From Periplaneta americana (Eukaryota > Arthropoda > Insecta > Blattodea > Blattidae), in the NCBI RefSeq assembly GCF_040183065.1, contig NC_091132.1, positions 163,358,102 to 163,422,101 of the forward strand: DNA of 64,000 bases, read 5' to 3'. Positions within the stretch are counted from its first letter, which is position 1. Every line of letters starts with the position of its first letter. Position numbers and translations under genes: made by a program. Positions 20,212 to 32,141 of this stretch are shown one piece after another. The notes under the pieces are model-generated. The model was not told the DNA's origin. It was given only the letters and a program-made list of their open reading frames with translations, and ran no database searches.

Positions 20212-21973
20212 TCAACCTAAATCACAAGTAAATCCCTTCTCCACTGTGTGTATGAGTGCATGCCTTTTCAGATTACCAGAGAGCGAAAATTTCCTTCCAC
20301 AAGTATTACAACTGAATGCCTTCTCACCAGTGTGTACGAGTGTATGCTTTTTTAGAGTACTAGAATCCAAAAATTTCCTTCCACATATATCACACCTGAA
20401 TGACTTCTCTCCTGTGTGTACGTGAGTATGCTGGTTAAGAGTACTAGAACTCGAAAATTTCCTTTCACAATTATTACAACCGAATGGGTTTTGCCCTGTA
20501 TGTACGCGTTTATGCATCTTTAAATTACTAGAAAGCGAAAATTTCTTGCCACATGTATCACAACTGAATGCCTTCTCCCCTGTGTGTACGAGTGTATGTC
20601 TTTTCAGAGAACCAGCGAGCGAAAATTTCTTTCCACATATGTCACAACTGAATGCCTTCTCCCCAGTGTGTACGAGTGTATGCCTTTCTAGAGTATTAGA
20701 ATCCACATATTTCCTTCCACATATACTACAACTGAATGACTTCTCCGCTGTGTGTACGAGTGTATGCTTCTTTAAATTACTGGCAAGGGAAAATTTCTTT
20801 CCACATATATCACAACTAAAGGGCTTCTCGCCGGAATGTACTGACGCATGATTTTTCAGGGTGTAAGGCTTCGAAAACTTCTTTTCACATATATCACAAC
20901 TGAAAGGTTTTTCGCCTGTATGTAAAATTACATGCTTTTTTAGATTACCAGATTCTGAAAATTTCCTTCCACATACATCACAACTGAATGCTTTCTCCCC
21001 TGTATGTAAGATGATATGCCTTTTTAGATTACCAAATTCCGAAAATTTTTTTCCACATATGTCACAAATGAATCCCTTCTGCCCTGTATGTACGGCTGCA
21101 TGCCTTTTCAGTGTACTAGAAAACGAAAACTTTTTTCCACATATATCACAGATGAATGCCTTCTGCCCTGTATGTACGAATACATGCCTTTTCAGTGTAC
21201 AAGAGAGCGAAAATTTTTTTCCACATATATCACAACTGAACGCCTTCTCCCCTGTGTGTATGTGGGCATGTTGCTTTAGAGTAATAGAACCCGAAAATTT
21301 CTTTCCGCATATGTCACAAGTGAATCCTTTGTCATGTAAGATGACATGCTTTTTTAGATTACCAGATTCCGAAAACCTCTTTCCACATATGTCACAACTG
21401 AATGCCTTCTGCCCTGTATGTAAGACTGCATGCCTTTTCATTGTACTAGAGAGTGCAAATTTCTTTCCACATATATCACAACTGAATGCCTTCTGCCCAG
21501 TATGTACGACTGCATGCCTCTTAAGTGTACTAGAGAGCGCAAATTTCTTTCCACAAACATCACAACCGAATGCCTTTTCCCCTGTATGTACGAGTGCATG
21601 TTGCTTCAGAGAACTAGAACTCGAAAATTTCTTTCCACATAAATCACAACAAAATGCCTTCACCTCTGTCTGTAGGGATGCATGCTTTTTTAGACTACCA
21701 GATTCCGAAATTTTCGTTCCACATAAACCAGGACCGAATGACATCTCGTCTTTGTGTACGCGTGCGTGTTTTTTGAGGTGATGCAAGTGCAAACAATCCT
21801 TTCCACAAACATCGCAAATAAACCGTTTCTTGCTTTTGTGTAGAACACCGTGGCTTTTTAACCTTGTAGAATCGAAAAAACACTTTCCACAAATATCACA
21901 GTTAAATGGCTTTTCATCTGTCACCAGGCAGGGATCATCTGTATTGGTGTCGCAGGAAGATGGAACTCCAGTG
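20212..21973 (-). CDS. Large C2H2 zinc-finger terminal exon (finger exon B)
   Basis: The acceptor ATTTTCTTCACAG leads into C ACT GGA GTT CCA, the same sequence and phase as finger exon A (28563). The exon encodes about 586 residues: a short linker GVPSSCDTNTDDPCLV, then 20 C2H2 units with TGEKAFSCDICGKKFS-type linkers. Unit 3 is degenerate (first Cys and last His replaced), and the end is truncated at CDLG by a small deletion relative to exon A. Recognition helices are unusually uniform (for example LSGNLKR, LSSTLKR, ESGNLKK). The product would be a nuclear DNA-binding protein. No 5' exons lie between this exon and finger exon A, so it is either an alternative last exon of gene Z2 (predicted about 735 aa) or an orphan duplicate. 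Confidence 0.88.
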
Positions 21974-22135
21974 CTGTGAAGAAAATGTGCTCTTAGTTGG
22001 AGCAAAAAGACTAACGCAGAATAAATCACAAACAAAACTACATCCAATACAAATATGTTTACTGTTATTAGTAATTAGCAGAATTAATATAATAGGATGG
22101 AATCGCATTATCTTGCGATATCTATAAGCTTGTAC

Positions 22136-23790
22136 TTGCTATTTGGGAAAATAAAATTGTACCAGAGAGATGAAAGGAGTCCATAATCATGCCAATTTTT
22201 AAGAAGGGGGACAAAACTAACTGTAGCAAATTTCGAGGAATATCACTTTTGTTGAAGTTGAAGTCCTACAAAATTTTATCGAATATCCTTTTGAGAAGAT
22301 TAACTCCATGTTAAAATTATTGGGAATCATCAGTGTGGTTTTCGGCGTAATAGATCGACTATTGATCAGATTTTTTATATTCGACAGATATTGGAGAAGA
22401 AATGGGATTATTAAGGGTACAGTACATTAGTAATTCATAAATTTGAAAAAAGGCATATGACTCGATTAAGAGAGAAGTATTATATAATATTCTGATTGAA
22501 TTTGGTATTCCTAGGGAAGTAATTCGATTAATTAAAAATGTCTCTAGGTAAAACTTAGAGCAGAGCTAGTATCGGCCAGTTTCTATCTGATCTTTTCCTA
22601 TTCACTGCGGGCTAAAGCAAGGAGATGCAGTCCACACCTGTCAGCGCGTCTGGCCGCGAAACCAGGTGGCCCGGGTTCGAATTCCGGTCGGGGCAAGTTA
22701 CCTGGTTGAGGTTTTTCCCGAGGTTTTCCCTCATCCAATACGAGGAAATGCTGGGTTAACTTTCGGTGCTGGACCCCAGACTTATTTCACAGGCATTATC
22801 ACCTTCATGTCATTCAGACGCTAAATAACCTAGATATTGATACAGCGTCGTAAAATAACCCAATAAAATAAAAAAAAATAAAAGGAGATGCACTATCACC
22901 TTTGCATATTAACTTCGCTCTAGAAAATGCAATTAGAAATGTTCAGGATAACAGAGAGGGTTTGGAATTGAACGGGTTACATCAGCTTCTTCTCTATGTG
23001 GATGACGTGATTATATTAGAAGAAAATCCACAAACGATTAGGGAAAACACGGAAATTCTACTTGTAACAAGTAAAGTGATAGGTTTGGATATAAATGCCG
23101 AAAATACAAAGTATATGATCATGTCTCGTGACCAGAATATTACACGAAATGGAAATATAAAAATTGGAGATTTATCCTTCGTAGAGGTGGAAAAATTCAA
23201 ATAACTTGGAGCAACAGTATCTAATATAAATTACACTCGGGAGGAAATTAAACGCAGAATAAATATGGGAAATGCCTGTTATTATTCGGTTGAGAAACAT
23301 TTTTCATCTAGTCTGGTGTCAAAAAATCTGAAAATTATAATTTATAAAACAGTTACATTACCGGTTGTTCTGTATGGTTGTGAAAAACTGACTCTCACTT
23401 TGCAAGAGGAAGAGAAATTAAGGGTGTTTGAGAAAAGGATGTTAGGAAAATGTTTGGGGCTAAGACACAGGAGAATGGAGAAAGTTAAACAACGCACAAC
23501 TGCATGCGATGTATTCTACATCTGTCATAATTAGGAACATTAAGTCCAGACGTTTGAGATAAGCAGGGCATGTAGCACGTATGGGCATATCCAGAAATGC
23601 ATATAGTGTTAGTTGGGAGGCTGGAGGGAATAAGACCTTTGGGGAGGCCGAGACGTAGATGGGAGGATAATATTAAAATGGATTTGAGGGAGGTGGGATA
23701 TGAATGTAAGGACTGAATTAATCATGCTCTGGAAAGGGAGCAATGGGAGCCTTATGTGTGGGCGGCAATGAACGTCCGGGTTCCTTAAAA
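22136..23790 (+). pseudogene. RTE-like LINE reverse transcriptase, decayed
   Basis: In several frames it reads WKESIIMPIFKKGDK, KKAYDSIKREVLYNIL, then GLKQGDA (cut by a SINE) and LLYVDDVIILEENPQ, the YVDD active-site box of a reverse transcriptase. GATVSNIN...MGNACYYSVEKHF and RRLR-AGHVARMG-like C-terminal pieces follow. Frameshifts and stops are frequent. It is the same family as 30286-31090, 32142-32744 and 35238-36374. The ending resembles (GTAA)n. The clade is called RTE-like from memory and is tentative. Confidence 0.82.
22630..22881 (+). mobile_element. tRNA-derived SINE type 1 inside the LINE
   Basis: The tRNA-like head has GGTTCGAATTCCGGTCGGGG (B box), then the CAAGTTACCTGGTTGAGG body and an AATAAAATAAA tail. 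A perfect 11-bp duplication AAGGAGATGCA lies at 22619-22629 and 22882-22892. It is inserted in the QGDA codons of the reverse transcriptase, so it is younger than the LINE. The A-box part is shortened. Confidence 0.95.
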
Positions 23791-25303
23791 GCCGTAACTA
23801 TGTAAGTAGTCATTAGTAAGAAATGTCGAAAAATATTTGAAATATAGACTTTGACTCAGGTTTAGATATTAAACGACTCTAGATATGTCAGATTTCTTCG
23901 AAATTTTGGTAAATAATGTTTTCGCCTTACCTGGAAACTTATTTCTTCTAGTTGTAAATAATATATAACTTGTACCCATTATCTCAATAACTTCATAATT
24001 ATTTGGTCGTTTATAATATATGCACAATATACTTTCTATATCTTCTTATTTTTCTCTTGTACAGAGGAGAAACCTGAAGGCTTGCACTGCAGCCTGAGTG
24101 TTATTGTGCTTACCACTCTTATCTTGTGCATAATTGTGTGGTCGAATGGCCGCACTCTTGTACAAATACAGCCCACTGCACCGTGAACTTAACCTGGACT
24201 ATTATATGCACGGTGATGATACGTGATTTCATGATGGCGAAAAGAATCCAAGTTCCAACTGAATTTTACATTATGTATCAAGGTACGCAATCGTAAAAAC
24301 ACAGCTTTGTTTATTAAAATTTTCCTTTTCATCTCAAACAGATTTTACATCTTGAAAACAAAATACAATTGCTCTTTGTGTCAGCTGCAATTGTGTTCAT
24401 GAAACAGTCCCCACTAACGCCAGTCTTTTCGTTGTTACAAATACAAATTTTTACCCTATTATTTACTAGAAACTTTAAACTTACAAAATCGACTGAATTG
24501 GGCTAGAAAAGTCCACACATTCATGAGATAATACCAGTTTTCTTGAAATTACTGTCTCGTACTTAGATCTACTGATTGTAACTGTTCCAAAAGAAATCAT
24601 ATTTACTTCTGTTCTTGTATCTAGCTTAAAAGTGATATGTATGTTTTCGACTTTTATAAATTTCTACCAGACTTCTCCTACACTATTTATACAGGACATC
24701 TGATACTTGGTGATTTGGAGGATTTGCTGTTTCTATTAATTTTCCATTTATTTCACTAATATTGCTATCAGATTCTTCTTCCATTACATTTTTGACAGTT
24801 CCTATGTTACACGCACGCGCACAACCTTTCCCTTACACCTTTCATATTGTTTTCCAAAAGAAGAGTGGCGACTTCCTGTCCACCTCCATTGCATACATCG
24901 CTCACTAGTAACATATTACACTAATCAACATTGAGATGTGCTGTTCCTCTGATACATATTGTCGTCAGCGTTGTAATGTGACTAACAATGTTCCCTTCAA
25001 CAACTCGTTTTTTCACAATGTTCTCGTTCCTTCCCCACCTATTTCATTATAAGAAATATCACTTCAGTAACGATAAATTCTTTACATCAGCAATGATTAC
25101 AATACCCAACATGAAATTTATCTCCTTGAAAATAATACATGTTTTTAGTCCATTTTCAAGTGTAGATTCTGAAAAAAATGCCTAAAATGTCACATCTCGT
25201 CACATAATTTTTAGATACTTCAGAAATCCCACATCGAAAATCAGTTCGCTTGCCAAATGGTAACGCGTGTCATATGTTGGCTACCCTTGTGCTACACGAA
25301 TAC
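23791..25303. repeat. 3' flank block of the cluster (24300-25100 matches 63060-63850)
   Basis: No gene. Shared landmarks with the right edge are GTTACAAATACAAATTTTTACC, CTGTCTCGTACTTA and CTCACTAGTAACATATTACACT. 23800-24300 is unassigned. Confidence 0.55.
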
Positions 25304-25306
25304 TTA

Positions 25307-25850
25307 GGCCGTGTCTCAAAGCTAAAGTCCATACTACGCACTAGTGACTAGCAACTAGGTGACTTGTAAACTACACACTAGGGAGCTTTGGACATGTATG
25401 CTTGAAACATGGCATTCTTTATAAACTATTTTTCTAAAAACCATGACATTACGGTGCGGCACTGAATTAAGAAGGCAGTGTGCTAATGCAGTTTCATTAC
25501 GAGTTATGTGGAAAAGATAAGGACTTAATATATTATAATAATGTGTAAAACCTTGTACAGATGAATCTAACAATGTCAGTGTTCAAAGTTAAAGTGTTAT
25601 TCTACATTATATTTATATTATTTCACTTCCAAACCATTTTCAGATTCCATAACCCCAATTGCTAATGAGGTATCCATGTTTTTTTTTAGTGAACAAGTCA
25701 ACAATCAAACAAGCATTTTCGTTTACTACTACTACGGACTTGATTGCTATGCACTACGTAGCTTTGGATCGTAACTTCTGACGTCAAATCCGGCTATTTA
25801 GTCAAAAATCTAGTTCACTTCAGCTGAAAATGTAGCTTTGAGACACGGCT
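25307..25850. mobile_element. Harbinger-type MITE
   Basis: 544 bp. The ends are GGCCGTGTCTCAAAGCTAAA and (complement) AGCCGTGTCTCAAAGCTACA, flanked by TTA at 25304-25306 and 25851-25853, as expected for PIF/Harbinger. The corresponding place in the 63 kb copy lacks it. No coding capacity. Confidence 0.8.
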
Positions 25851-25853
25851 TTA

Positions 25854-26120
25854 CATACTTACAAAATGTAAAGATAAAATGTGTTATTTCTTCCACCATC
25901 TAACCAAGTCTTTGTCACATCATTATATCATAAGAGGGGCTTAGAACAAAAAGCAGGTAAGTGACATTGTTAAAAAAATGAGGTAATTGCGTGTTGTGAT
26001 AGCCCAAAAGAATGTTTCTTTGGGATAAAATCAGGCAAGTGATCACACTGTGCAGTGCTGCTATATGGGCATCACTTCACCAAACTAGTGTATAATATTC
26101 CATTGCATGTAGAACTTTAA
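25854..26120. other. Spacer
   Basis: No recognised feature other than the SINE target TAGAACTTTAA at its end. Confidence 0.3.
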
Positions 26121-26387
26121 GTCCACGCCTGTGGAGTAACGGTTAGCACGTCTAGCCGCGAAACCAGGTGGCCCGGGTTCGATTCCCGGTCGGGACAAGT
26201 TACCTGGTTGAGGTTTTTTCCGGGGTTTTCCCTCAACCCAATATGAGCAAATGCTGGGTAACTTTCGGTGCTGGACCCCGGACTCATTTCACCGGCATTA
26301 TCACCTTCATCTCATTCAGACGCTAAATAACCAAAGCTGTTGATAAAGCGTCGTAAAATAACCTACTAAAATAAAAAATAAAATAAA
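26121..26387 (+). mobile_element. tRNA-derived SINE type 1, full length
   Basis: The head has GTGGAGTAACGGTTAGCACG (A box) and GGTTCGATTCCCGGTCGGG (B box). The body and AAATAAAATAAA tail follow. Perfect 11-bp duplication TAGAACTTTAA at 26110-26120 and 26388-26398. Confidence 0.96.
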
Positions 26388-26504
26388 TAGAACTTTAACT
26401 GCAATTTCCTCAAAACTAGGTTTCCGTCACTTCTGCTTTTTGTTCCAAGCCCCACAATTAATTTAATATAATATTTTATACCAAACAGTGTATGTCAGAT
26501 TTTA

Positions 26505-26765
26505 TTTTTATTTTAGTTGGTTATTTAACGACTCTGTATCAACTACTAGGTTATTTAGCGTCGATGAGACTGGTGATAACGAGAAGATATTTGGCGAGAA
26601 GAGGCCGAGGATTCGCCAGAGATTACCTTGCATTCACATTACGGTTGGGGAAAACCTCGCAAAAATCCCAACCGGGTAATCAGCTCAAGCAGGGATCGAA
26701 CCCGTGCCCGAACGCAACTTCACACCACGAGGCAAGCACCTTAAGCGACTGAGCCACACAGTTGG
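26505..26765 (-). mobile_element. tRNA-derived SINE type 2
   Basis: On the minus strand the head TGGCTCAGTCGCTTAAGG and GGGTTCGATCCCTGC (B box) are followed by a body distinct from type 1 but ending alike (GACGCTAAATAACCTAGTAG). Duplication TGTCAGATTTTA at 26493-26504 and 26766-26777. The empty site is visible in the paralogous block at 19694-19706. Confidence 0.93.
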
Positions 26766-27072
26766 TGTCAGATTTTAATATGCTTATATCTTTTTAATCT
26801 GACGAGATAGGAGCCTTTTAAGGGGATTTTGAAAAGCAGCGCCAATTTTCGTTAAGAGCCACCTGGGTTTATCGCGGAAGTATGACAGCTCTTTTTTTTT
26901 TTTTTGGGCAATGACATTTTCCATAAGTCACCTAAGATGTCGTGAAGTCAACGTCTGGGGTTCCAATAGGGTTCCATCTTGGATTAAAACTTCAAAATGT
27001 ACAAGACAAATGATACAAAAACCATGACTTTGTGCGGCACAATTAAGAGTACATGTCTTTCGATAGCACTGG

Positions 27073-27335
27073 GTCCACACCTGTGGAGTAATGGTCAGCG
27101 CGTCTGGCCACGAAACCAGGTGGTCCGGGTTCGAATCCCGGTCGGGGCAAGTTATCTGGTTGAGGTTTTTTCTGGGGTTTTCCCTCAACACAATACGAGC
27201 AAATGCTGCGTAACTTTCGGTGCTGGAACCTGGACTCTTTCCACCGGCATTATCACCTTCATATCATTCAGACGCTAAATAATATAGATGCTGATACAGC
27301 GTCGTAAAATAACCCAATAAAATAAAAATAAAAAA
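27073..27335 (+). mobile_element. tRNA-derived SINE type 1
   Basis: Full length with A and B boxes and an A-rich tail. Duplication ATAGCACTGG at 27063-27072 and 27336-27345. The paralogous position about 19984-19998 is empty. Confidence 0.95.
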
Positions 27336-27476
27336 ATAGCACTGGTAACCGCACTTGAATGGCTAGTGGAATGTGTCAACAAGTCTTTCATATCTCGCGA
27401 AATGCAAAAACTTCACCACAAACATCACAGTCACATCGATTATCAACAGCGTATCCAGTTACTTGCTTTTCACATC

Positions 27477-28563
27477 TTATGAACAAAAGAAAGGCATCCC
27501 ACAATTATCGTGAGTTAAGTTCTCCCTTGTGTCTACGAGATGCTGTTGTAGACTACCAGATTCCGAAAATATCTCTCGATCCAAGTCACAAGTAAATGCC
27601 TTCTCCACTGTATGTAGGAGTGCATGTCTCTTCAGATTACCAAGGAGCGAAAATTTCTTTCCACAAATATTACAAATGAATGCCTTCTCCCCCGTGTGTA
27701 CGAGTGCGTGCTTCTTTAAAATACTAGTTCGCCAAAATTTCTTTCCACATATATCACAACTGACAGCCTTCTCCCCTGTGTGTAAAAGTGCATGCTGCTT
27801 TAGAGTACTAGAATCCGAAAATTTCCTTCCACATATATCACAGCCGAAAGGCTTCTCCCCTGTGTGTACGCGTGTATGTTTTTTCAAATTACTAGAAAGC
27901 GCAAATTTCTTTCCACATATATCACAACTGAATGCCTTCTGCCCTGTGTGTACGAGGATATGTCTTTTCAGACTACCAGGTAGCGAAAACTTCTTTTCAC
28001 ATATATAACAACTGAATGCCTTCTCCCCTGTGTGTACGAGTGTATGCTTTTTTAGAGTACTAGAATCCAAAAATTTCCTTCCACATATATCACAACTGAA
28101 TGACTTCTCCCCTGTGTGTACGAGTGTATGCTTTCTTAAATTACAGGTACGCGAGAATTTCTTTCCACATATATCACAACTGAAAGGCTTCTCGCCTGAA
28201 TGTACTCTGGCATGATTTTTCAGTGTATAAGAGTTCAAAAATATCTTTCCACATACATCACAACTGAATGATTTTTTACCTGTGATACGTATAGTTTCCG
28301 AAAATTTCTTTTTACACATATCAGAACTGAATGACTTGTCTCTGTGTACGCAAGCGTCTCTTTTGAGAACATCCACCTGCAAACAATAATTTCCACAAAC
28401 ATCGGACACCAACGGTCCCTTCGGTTCGTGTAGAACAGAATGTCTTTCGAGTTCTATCGTATCGAAAAAACACTTCCCACAAACATCACATTTGAATGTC
28501 TTCTCACGTGTTACCAGGCATTCATCTTCTGTAATAGTGTCGCTGGATGGTGGAACTCCAATG
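27477..28563 (-). CDS. Zinc-finger terminal exon of gene Z2 (finger exon A)
   Basis: The acceptor CATTTTCTTCACAG is followed by C ATT GGA GTT CCA. With the GG left by the 83-bp exon it continues the frame as GIGVPPSSDT. It codes for 361 residues and a stop. There are about 12 finger units: nine look intact (first CDVCGKCFFDTIELERHSVLH, then eight in a row from CDVCGKIFLNSYTLKNHARVH). Units 2 and 3 and the last (CDLDREIFSESGSLQQH) have lost ligands. Linkers are HTGEKAFSCDICGKKF. The protein is a probable nuclear DNA-binding factor. The order of fingers resembles a subset of exon B, so one array arose from the other by unequal exchange. Confidence 0.92.
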
Positions 28564-28955
28564 CTGTGAAGAAAATGTGGTCTTAGGTCGAACAAGAAGA
28601 CTAGAGAAGAATAAATCACCAAAAGACAACTACATCCAACACAAATATATTATACTCAGTCAGTAAATAAGTGAAAGTATGCGTCTATATATGACTTAAG
28701 TCTCATATGTGCATCTGAATGATATGAAGATGTAAATGCTAGCAAGATGAGTCCAGAGTCCAGCACTCCAATGAATGGGTTGATAGGAAAACTACGGAAA
28801 ATAACTCAACCTCACAGAACTGCTATTTCAGTAAACATGTATTTCGATTAATAGAATTTACGCAGATATCTCCATGGCATGGCACGTCCTCAGGTTGTAA
28901 ATAAAGGAGACAGCATACAGTTATAGAAGGTAGCTGTGAACATATTAAGCTGATA
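28564..28955. other. Z2 intron 4, part
   Basis: Non-coding sequence upstream of the finger exon acceptor. Only short low-similarity pieces of repeats seen. Confidence 0.35.
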
Positions 28956-29180
28956 AGGGGTGGTTCTCCAGCTAGGGGGTTAGGCGAAGGACTAACATCC
29001 CTTCACCGTAAAAAAAACAGCTTGTTACGAATCCCTACAATAAGCTTCGGAATGGGACTGATTCTCTGGCACGAACACAGCAAAGGAATAAGGTTATGAG
29101 ATTTGGCACTTGGAACGTAACTAGTCCTTATAGAACAAAAGGGGCAACATTAGTAGCAAAAGATCTAGCTAAATATAGAA
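28956..29180 (+). pseudogene. 5' end of an RTE-like LINE (endonuclease start)
   Basis: At 29096 the frame MRFGTWNVTSPYRTKGATLV corresponds to the start of an AP-type endonuclease (GTWNVRTLY motif) of the same kind of LINE as 22136 and 30286. The stretch before it resembles the LINE 5'UTR. It stops after about 25 residues at unrelated DNA, so only a fragment is present. Confidence 0.6.
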
Positions 29181-29517
29181 TATATATCAGCCATTGCGAC
29201 ACATGCCCCTGTCTCCACTCAAGCGTAACCATGGCATCATACCCCCACCGTCTGTTTACAGCCTTCTCTTCGATATAAGATTAGACATTTATCAGCAGCA
29301 GACGTACACAAGTATGTAGGATAAAATGTTTCGATGTCTTTTCCAAAACAGAAAATTTAATATTTATAGGAGGATGGGAGCAAAAGTATTTCTTTTTGTG
29401 TGCAGACAAAAATATGAGATAGTTAATTTGTTGTAAAATGTTAAATGAAGCATAAAAGAACAATGTATGTTGCCATTATTCTTCTTCATATAAAGACTAC
29501 CACGTCCTAACCTGTAA

Positions 29518-29710
29518 ATCGAATATTTTGTTAATAAACGAACAATAAAAAGTTTCGGCTTCTATGTCTTAATCGGAGTAACATATTTCGACGTTTTTTT
29601 CGACGTATGCAACATAATTAGAATATTTAATTAATAAACAAATAATAAAAAGTAATGGCTTCTATGTCTTAATCGGGATGAAACACTTTGACTTTTTTCT
29701 TAAGTAGTGT
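29518..29710. repeat. Imperfect tandem pair of about 112 bp
   Basis: GGCTTCTATGTCTTAATCGG occurs twice (about 29555 and 29659) with matching flanks TTAATAAACRAAYAATAAAAAG and CGACGTTTTT-like. It lies in intron 4 of Z2 with no gene nearby. Confidence 0.7.
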
Positions 29711-30049
29711 AGTTTACAATTTTGTGACCAGCCTGGTACGTTTTTCTAATTTCAAACATCTGGTGATGTAAAGTACACGTTCTTTTTATGGTAAATAAGA
29801 AAACATATTTTATTTTATTAATAATACAAAAATAATGAATAGGAGGATAAAAGGTAATACGGAAAAAAAGTGTGTGTAGTGAATAAGTAAAAGAATATTA
29901 CATTGCTTTTGTTTTTTGGTCACAGTCCGTCTCAGCACTGTTTTTCACTGCATTACCTGAGGAGATACCCACTCCACCCCTCTCCCTGCGATAGTGGTGT
30001 GCGGGTTGCATTTCTATTACGTCACAATTTCGTGATGAATGGCAACCAC

Positions 30050-30102
<53 letters not shown>

Positions 30103-30285
30103 AGGTAAGATGGGAATGGCATATCACAAATAGGAGACTACTATTATGAGGAAGGAAAAAATAATCACCAACTAAGAACAGGAATCTTTATTAGAGAAAA
30201 TCAGCAGTAAAAAAGGTCGAAATTATCAGTGACAGGTCATCACTTAGAGTACTTAAGGGTAAATGGAGCGATATCGTAGTTATAA
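29711..30285. repeat. Intron 4 sequence with (TA)n microsatellite
   Basis: 30052-30099 is a pure TA dinucleotide run of 24 units. No other feature seen. Confidence 0.85.
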
Positions 30286-31090
30286 ATGCTCACGCATTAT
30301 GACGTGATTATGTTTGCAAAAAATCCAAAAATGATTAGTGAAAACACGGAAATTTTACTTGAAGCAAGTAAAGCGATAGATTTGAAAGTAAATCCCGAAA
30401 AGACGAAGTATATGGTTATGTTTCGTGAGCAGAATATTGTACGAAATGGAAATATAAAAATCGGAGATTTATCCTTCGAAGACGTGGAAAAATTCAACAG
30501 TAACAAATATAAATGACACTTGGGAGAAAATTAAACGCAGAATAAATATGGAAAATGCCTGTTATTATTCATTTCAGAAGCTTTTGTCATCTATTCTGTT
30601 GTCAAAAAATCTGAAAGTTAGAATTTATAAAAACAGTTATGTTACCGGTTGTTCTGAAAGTTGGACTCTCACTTTGAGAGAGGAACAGAGATTAAGGATA
30701 TTTGAGAATAAGGTTCTTAAGAAAATATTTGGGGCTAAGAGGGATGAAGTTAGAGGAGAATGGAGAAAGTCACACAATGCAGAACTGCACGCATTGTATT
30801 CTTCACCTGACTTAATTAGGAATATTAAATCCAGACGTTTGAGATGGGCAGGGTATGAAGGACGTATGGGCGAATCCAGATACGCATATAGAGTGTTAGT
30901 TGGGAGACCAGGTGAAAATGGACCTTTGGGTAGGCCCAGACGTAGATGGGTTGTTAATGTTAAAATGGATTTGAGGGAGGTGGGATATGATGATAGAGAG
31001 TGGATTAATCTTGCACAGGATAGCGACTGATAGCGGGGCTTATGTGAGGGCGGCAATGAACCTGCGTGTTTCTTAAAAGCCATCTGTAAG
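30286..31090 (+). pseudogene. RTE-like LINE, 3' part
   Basis: The frame at 30286-30516 (AKNPKMISENTEILLEASKA) follows a lost YVDD box. 30548-31030 carries ENACYYSFQKLLSS, ESWTLTLREEQRLR, RRLRWAGYEGRMGES and RPRRRWVVNVKMDLREVGYD, the conserved C-terminus of this LINE family. It ends in CTGTAAGTAAG. It is 5' truncated, with a frame change near 30505. Confidence 0.85.
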
Positions 31091-31648
31091 TAAGAATTTA
31101 CGCAGCTGCTTTTCTTGTGTGGAATTCTCCATGACAGTTTCATCTTCACTGTCCTGTATGACAATCACTGAGAAATAGCTTACAAGTTGCACCTGCTCCA
31201 GGAACTGAATCGTTATATAAGGATGTAAAATAATGAAAACTTCAAGTTAAGATATGGGGGATGACATTATTGTCATCCACTTCTAAGGTTTGGACACTGG
31301 AAATGGAAAAATGAGAACAAATCGGTTACAAAGAAGTTCATATGGATGGGTAGAGGGAAGGATGGATACATAGACAGACCATCACACGAAAGTATAAATG
31401 GACGAATAGATTCACAGACAAAAAACGATACAGAGAAACAGATAAGGAGAGGCAGACATACAGACAGACAAACACAAAGAAAGACATACAGACAGATTTA
31501 CGGGTGAACATGGCAATTCAGGATAATGAGTCCTTCATTTGAACAACAATCATGTTGAAACTAATCAGTAATTCCTATTCTTCGTCAGTATTGTTTAAAT
31601 AAAGCAATGAAACCAACAACCAAGTAAAGGCCCACACACTTCACTCAC
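31091..31648. other. Z2 intron 4 near exon 4, with ACAG-rich low-complexity tract
   Basis: 31370-31510 is rich in CAGACAGACATACAGACAGA-like repeats. Otherwise featureless. Confidence 0.45.
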
Positions 31649-31731
31649 CCTTCAGTAAATACTTCATTCTCTTCTGCCGTTTCTTGTAGTTCGGCCTCCT
31701 TATCCTCTTTAATTATGTCACATGCCTCGTC
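31649..31731 (-). CDS. Small acidic exon 4 of zinc-finger gene Z2
   Basis: An 83-bp exon with acceptor CTTTTGCAG and donor GTGAGT. It codes for DEACDIIKEDKEAELQETAE and then ENEVFTEG, the last Gly codon being completed by the first base of the finger exon. It enters in phase 0 from the cassette at 34146 and leaves with two bases, matching the acceptors of both finger exons A and B. It is strongly acidic and helical-looking. It is too short for routine gene finding; the frame fit across four junctions is the evidence. Confidence 0.85.
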
Positions 31732-32134
31732 CTGCAAAAGAGTACGTGAAGAAAGGCTATAGAAAAATAATAGTCTCAAGATTCAATGGATGGTAGCTTA
31801 AATGCAGCAGACTAGATTTTAAATCATACTTTATCCAGTCAACAATTCAAACATTATTGGTGTAGAATGAAAATGAATTTAACAAACACAAAAACAAAAT
31901 ATTATGTCATTTTGTGAGCAATGTCCCGTTTTAAGTAACAATTACGAAAACTATGTCAATTGGCAGAGTAAATAAGAAAATCACTAGAATCATATTCTGA
32001 GATGGTCATGTGAGAGTAGGATTCAGGAAGACCTAGTTGATAAATGATGAAATTATTACGGTAAAATTGGTGATGGACATTTTTGGTAAGGTAGTTTGAA
32101 ACTATTTCAGATATCTGTGGATCTATAACAACCA
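31732..32134. other. Z2 intron 3, unique part
   Basis: AT-rich; nothing recognised. Confidence 0.35.
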
Positions 32135-32141
32135 CACGACT

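Noticed and set aside
21011-21781. Long plus-strand frame of 256 codons and similar ones at 20546, 27529 and 18189
   Set aside because: They are antisense reflections of the finger repeats; the regular 84-bp period keeps the opposite strand open. The minus strand has the conserved C2H2 residues.
22630-22720. tRNA-like sequence with clear A and B boxes (also at 26121, 27073, 45799, 53967)
   Set aside because: They are heads of SINEs with target duplications and lack a complete acceptor stem, so they are not functional tRNA genes.
30052-30099. Open frames through TA runs (also 38029, 39338, 56871)
   Set aside because: Alternating Tyr-Ile frames are produced by any TA microsatellite and do not indicate protein.
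31370-31510. CAGACAGACA repeats considered as a CRISPR-like array
   Set aside because: No constant repeat with unique spacers; simple tetranucleotide-like low complexity in a eukaryotic intron.
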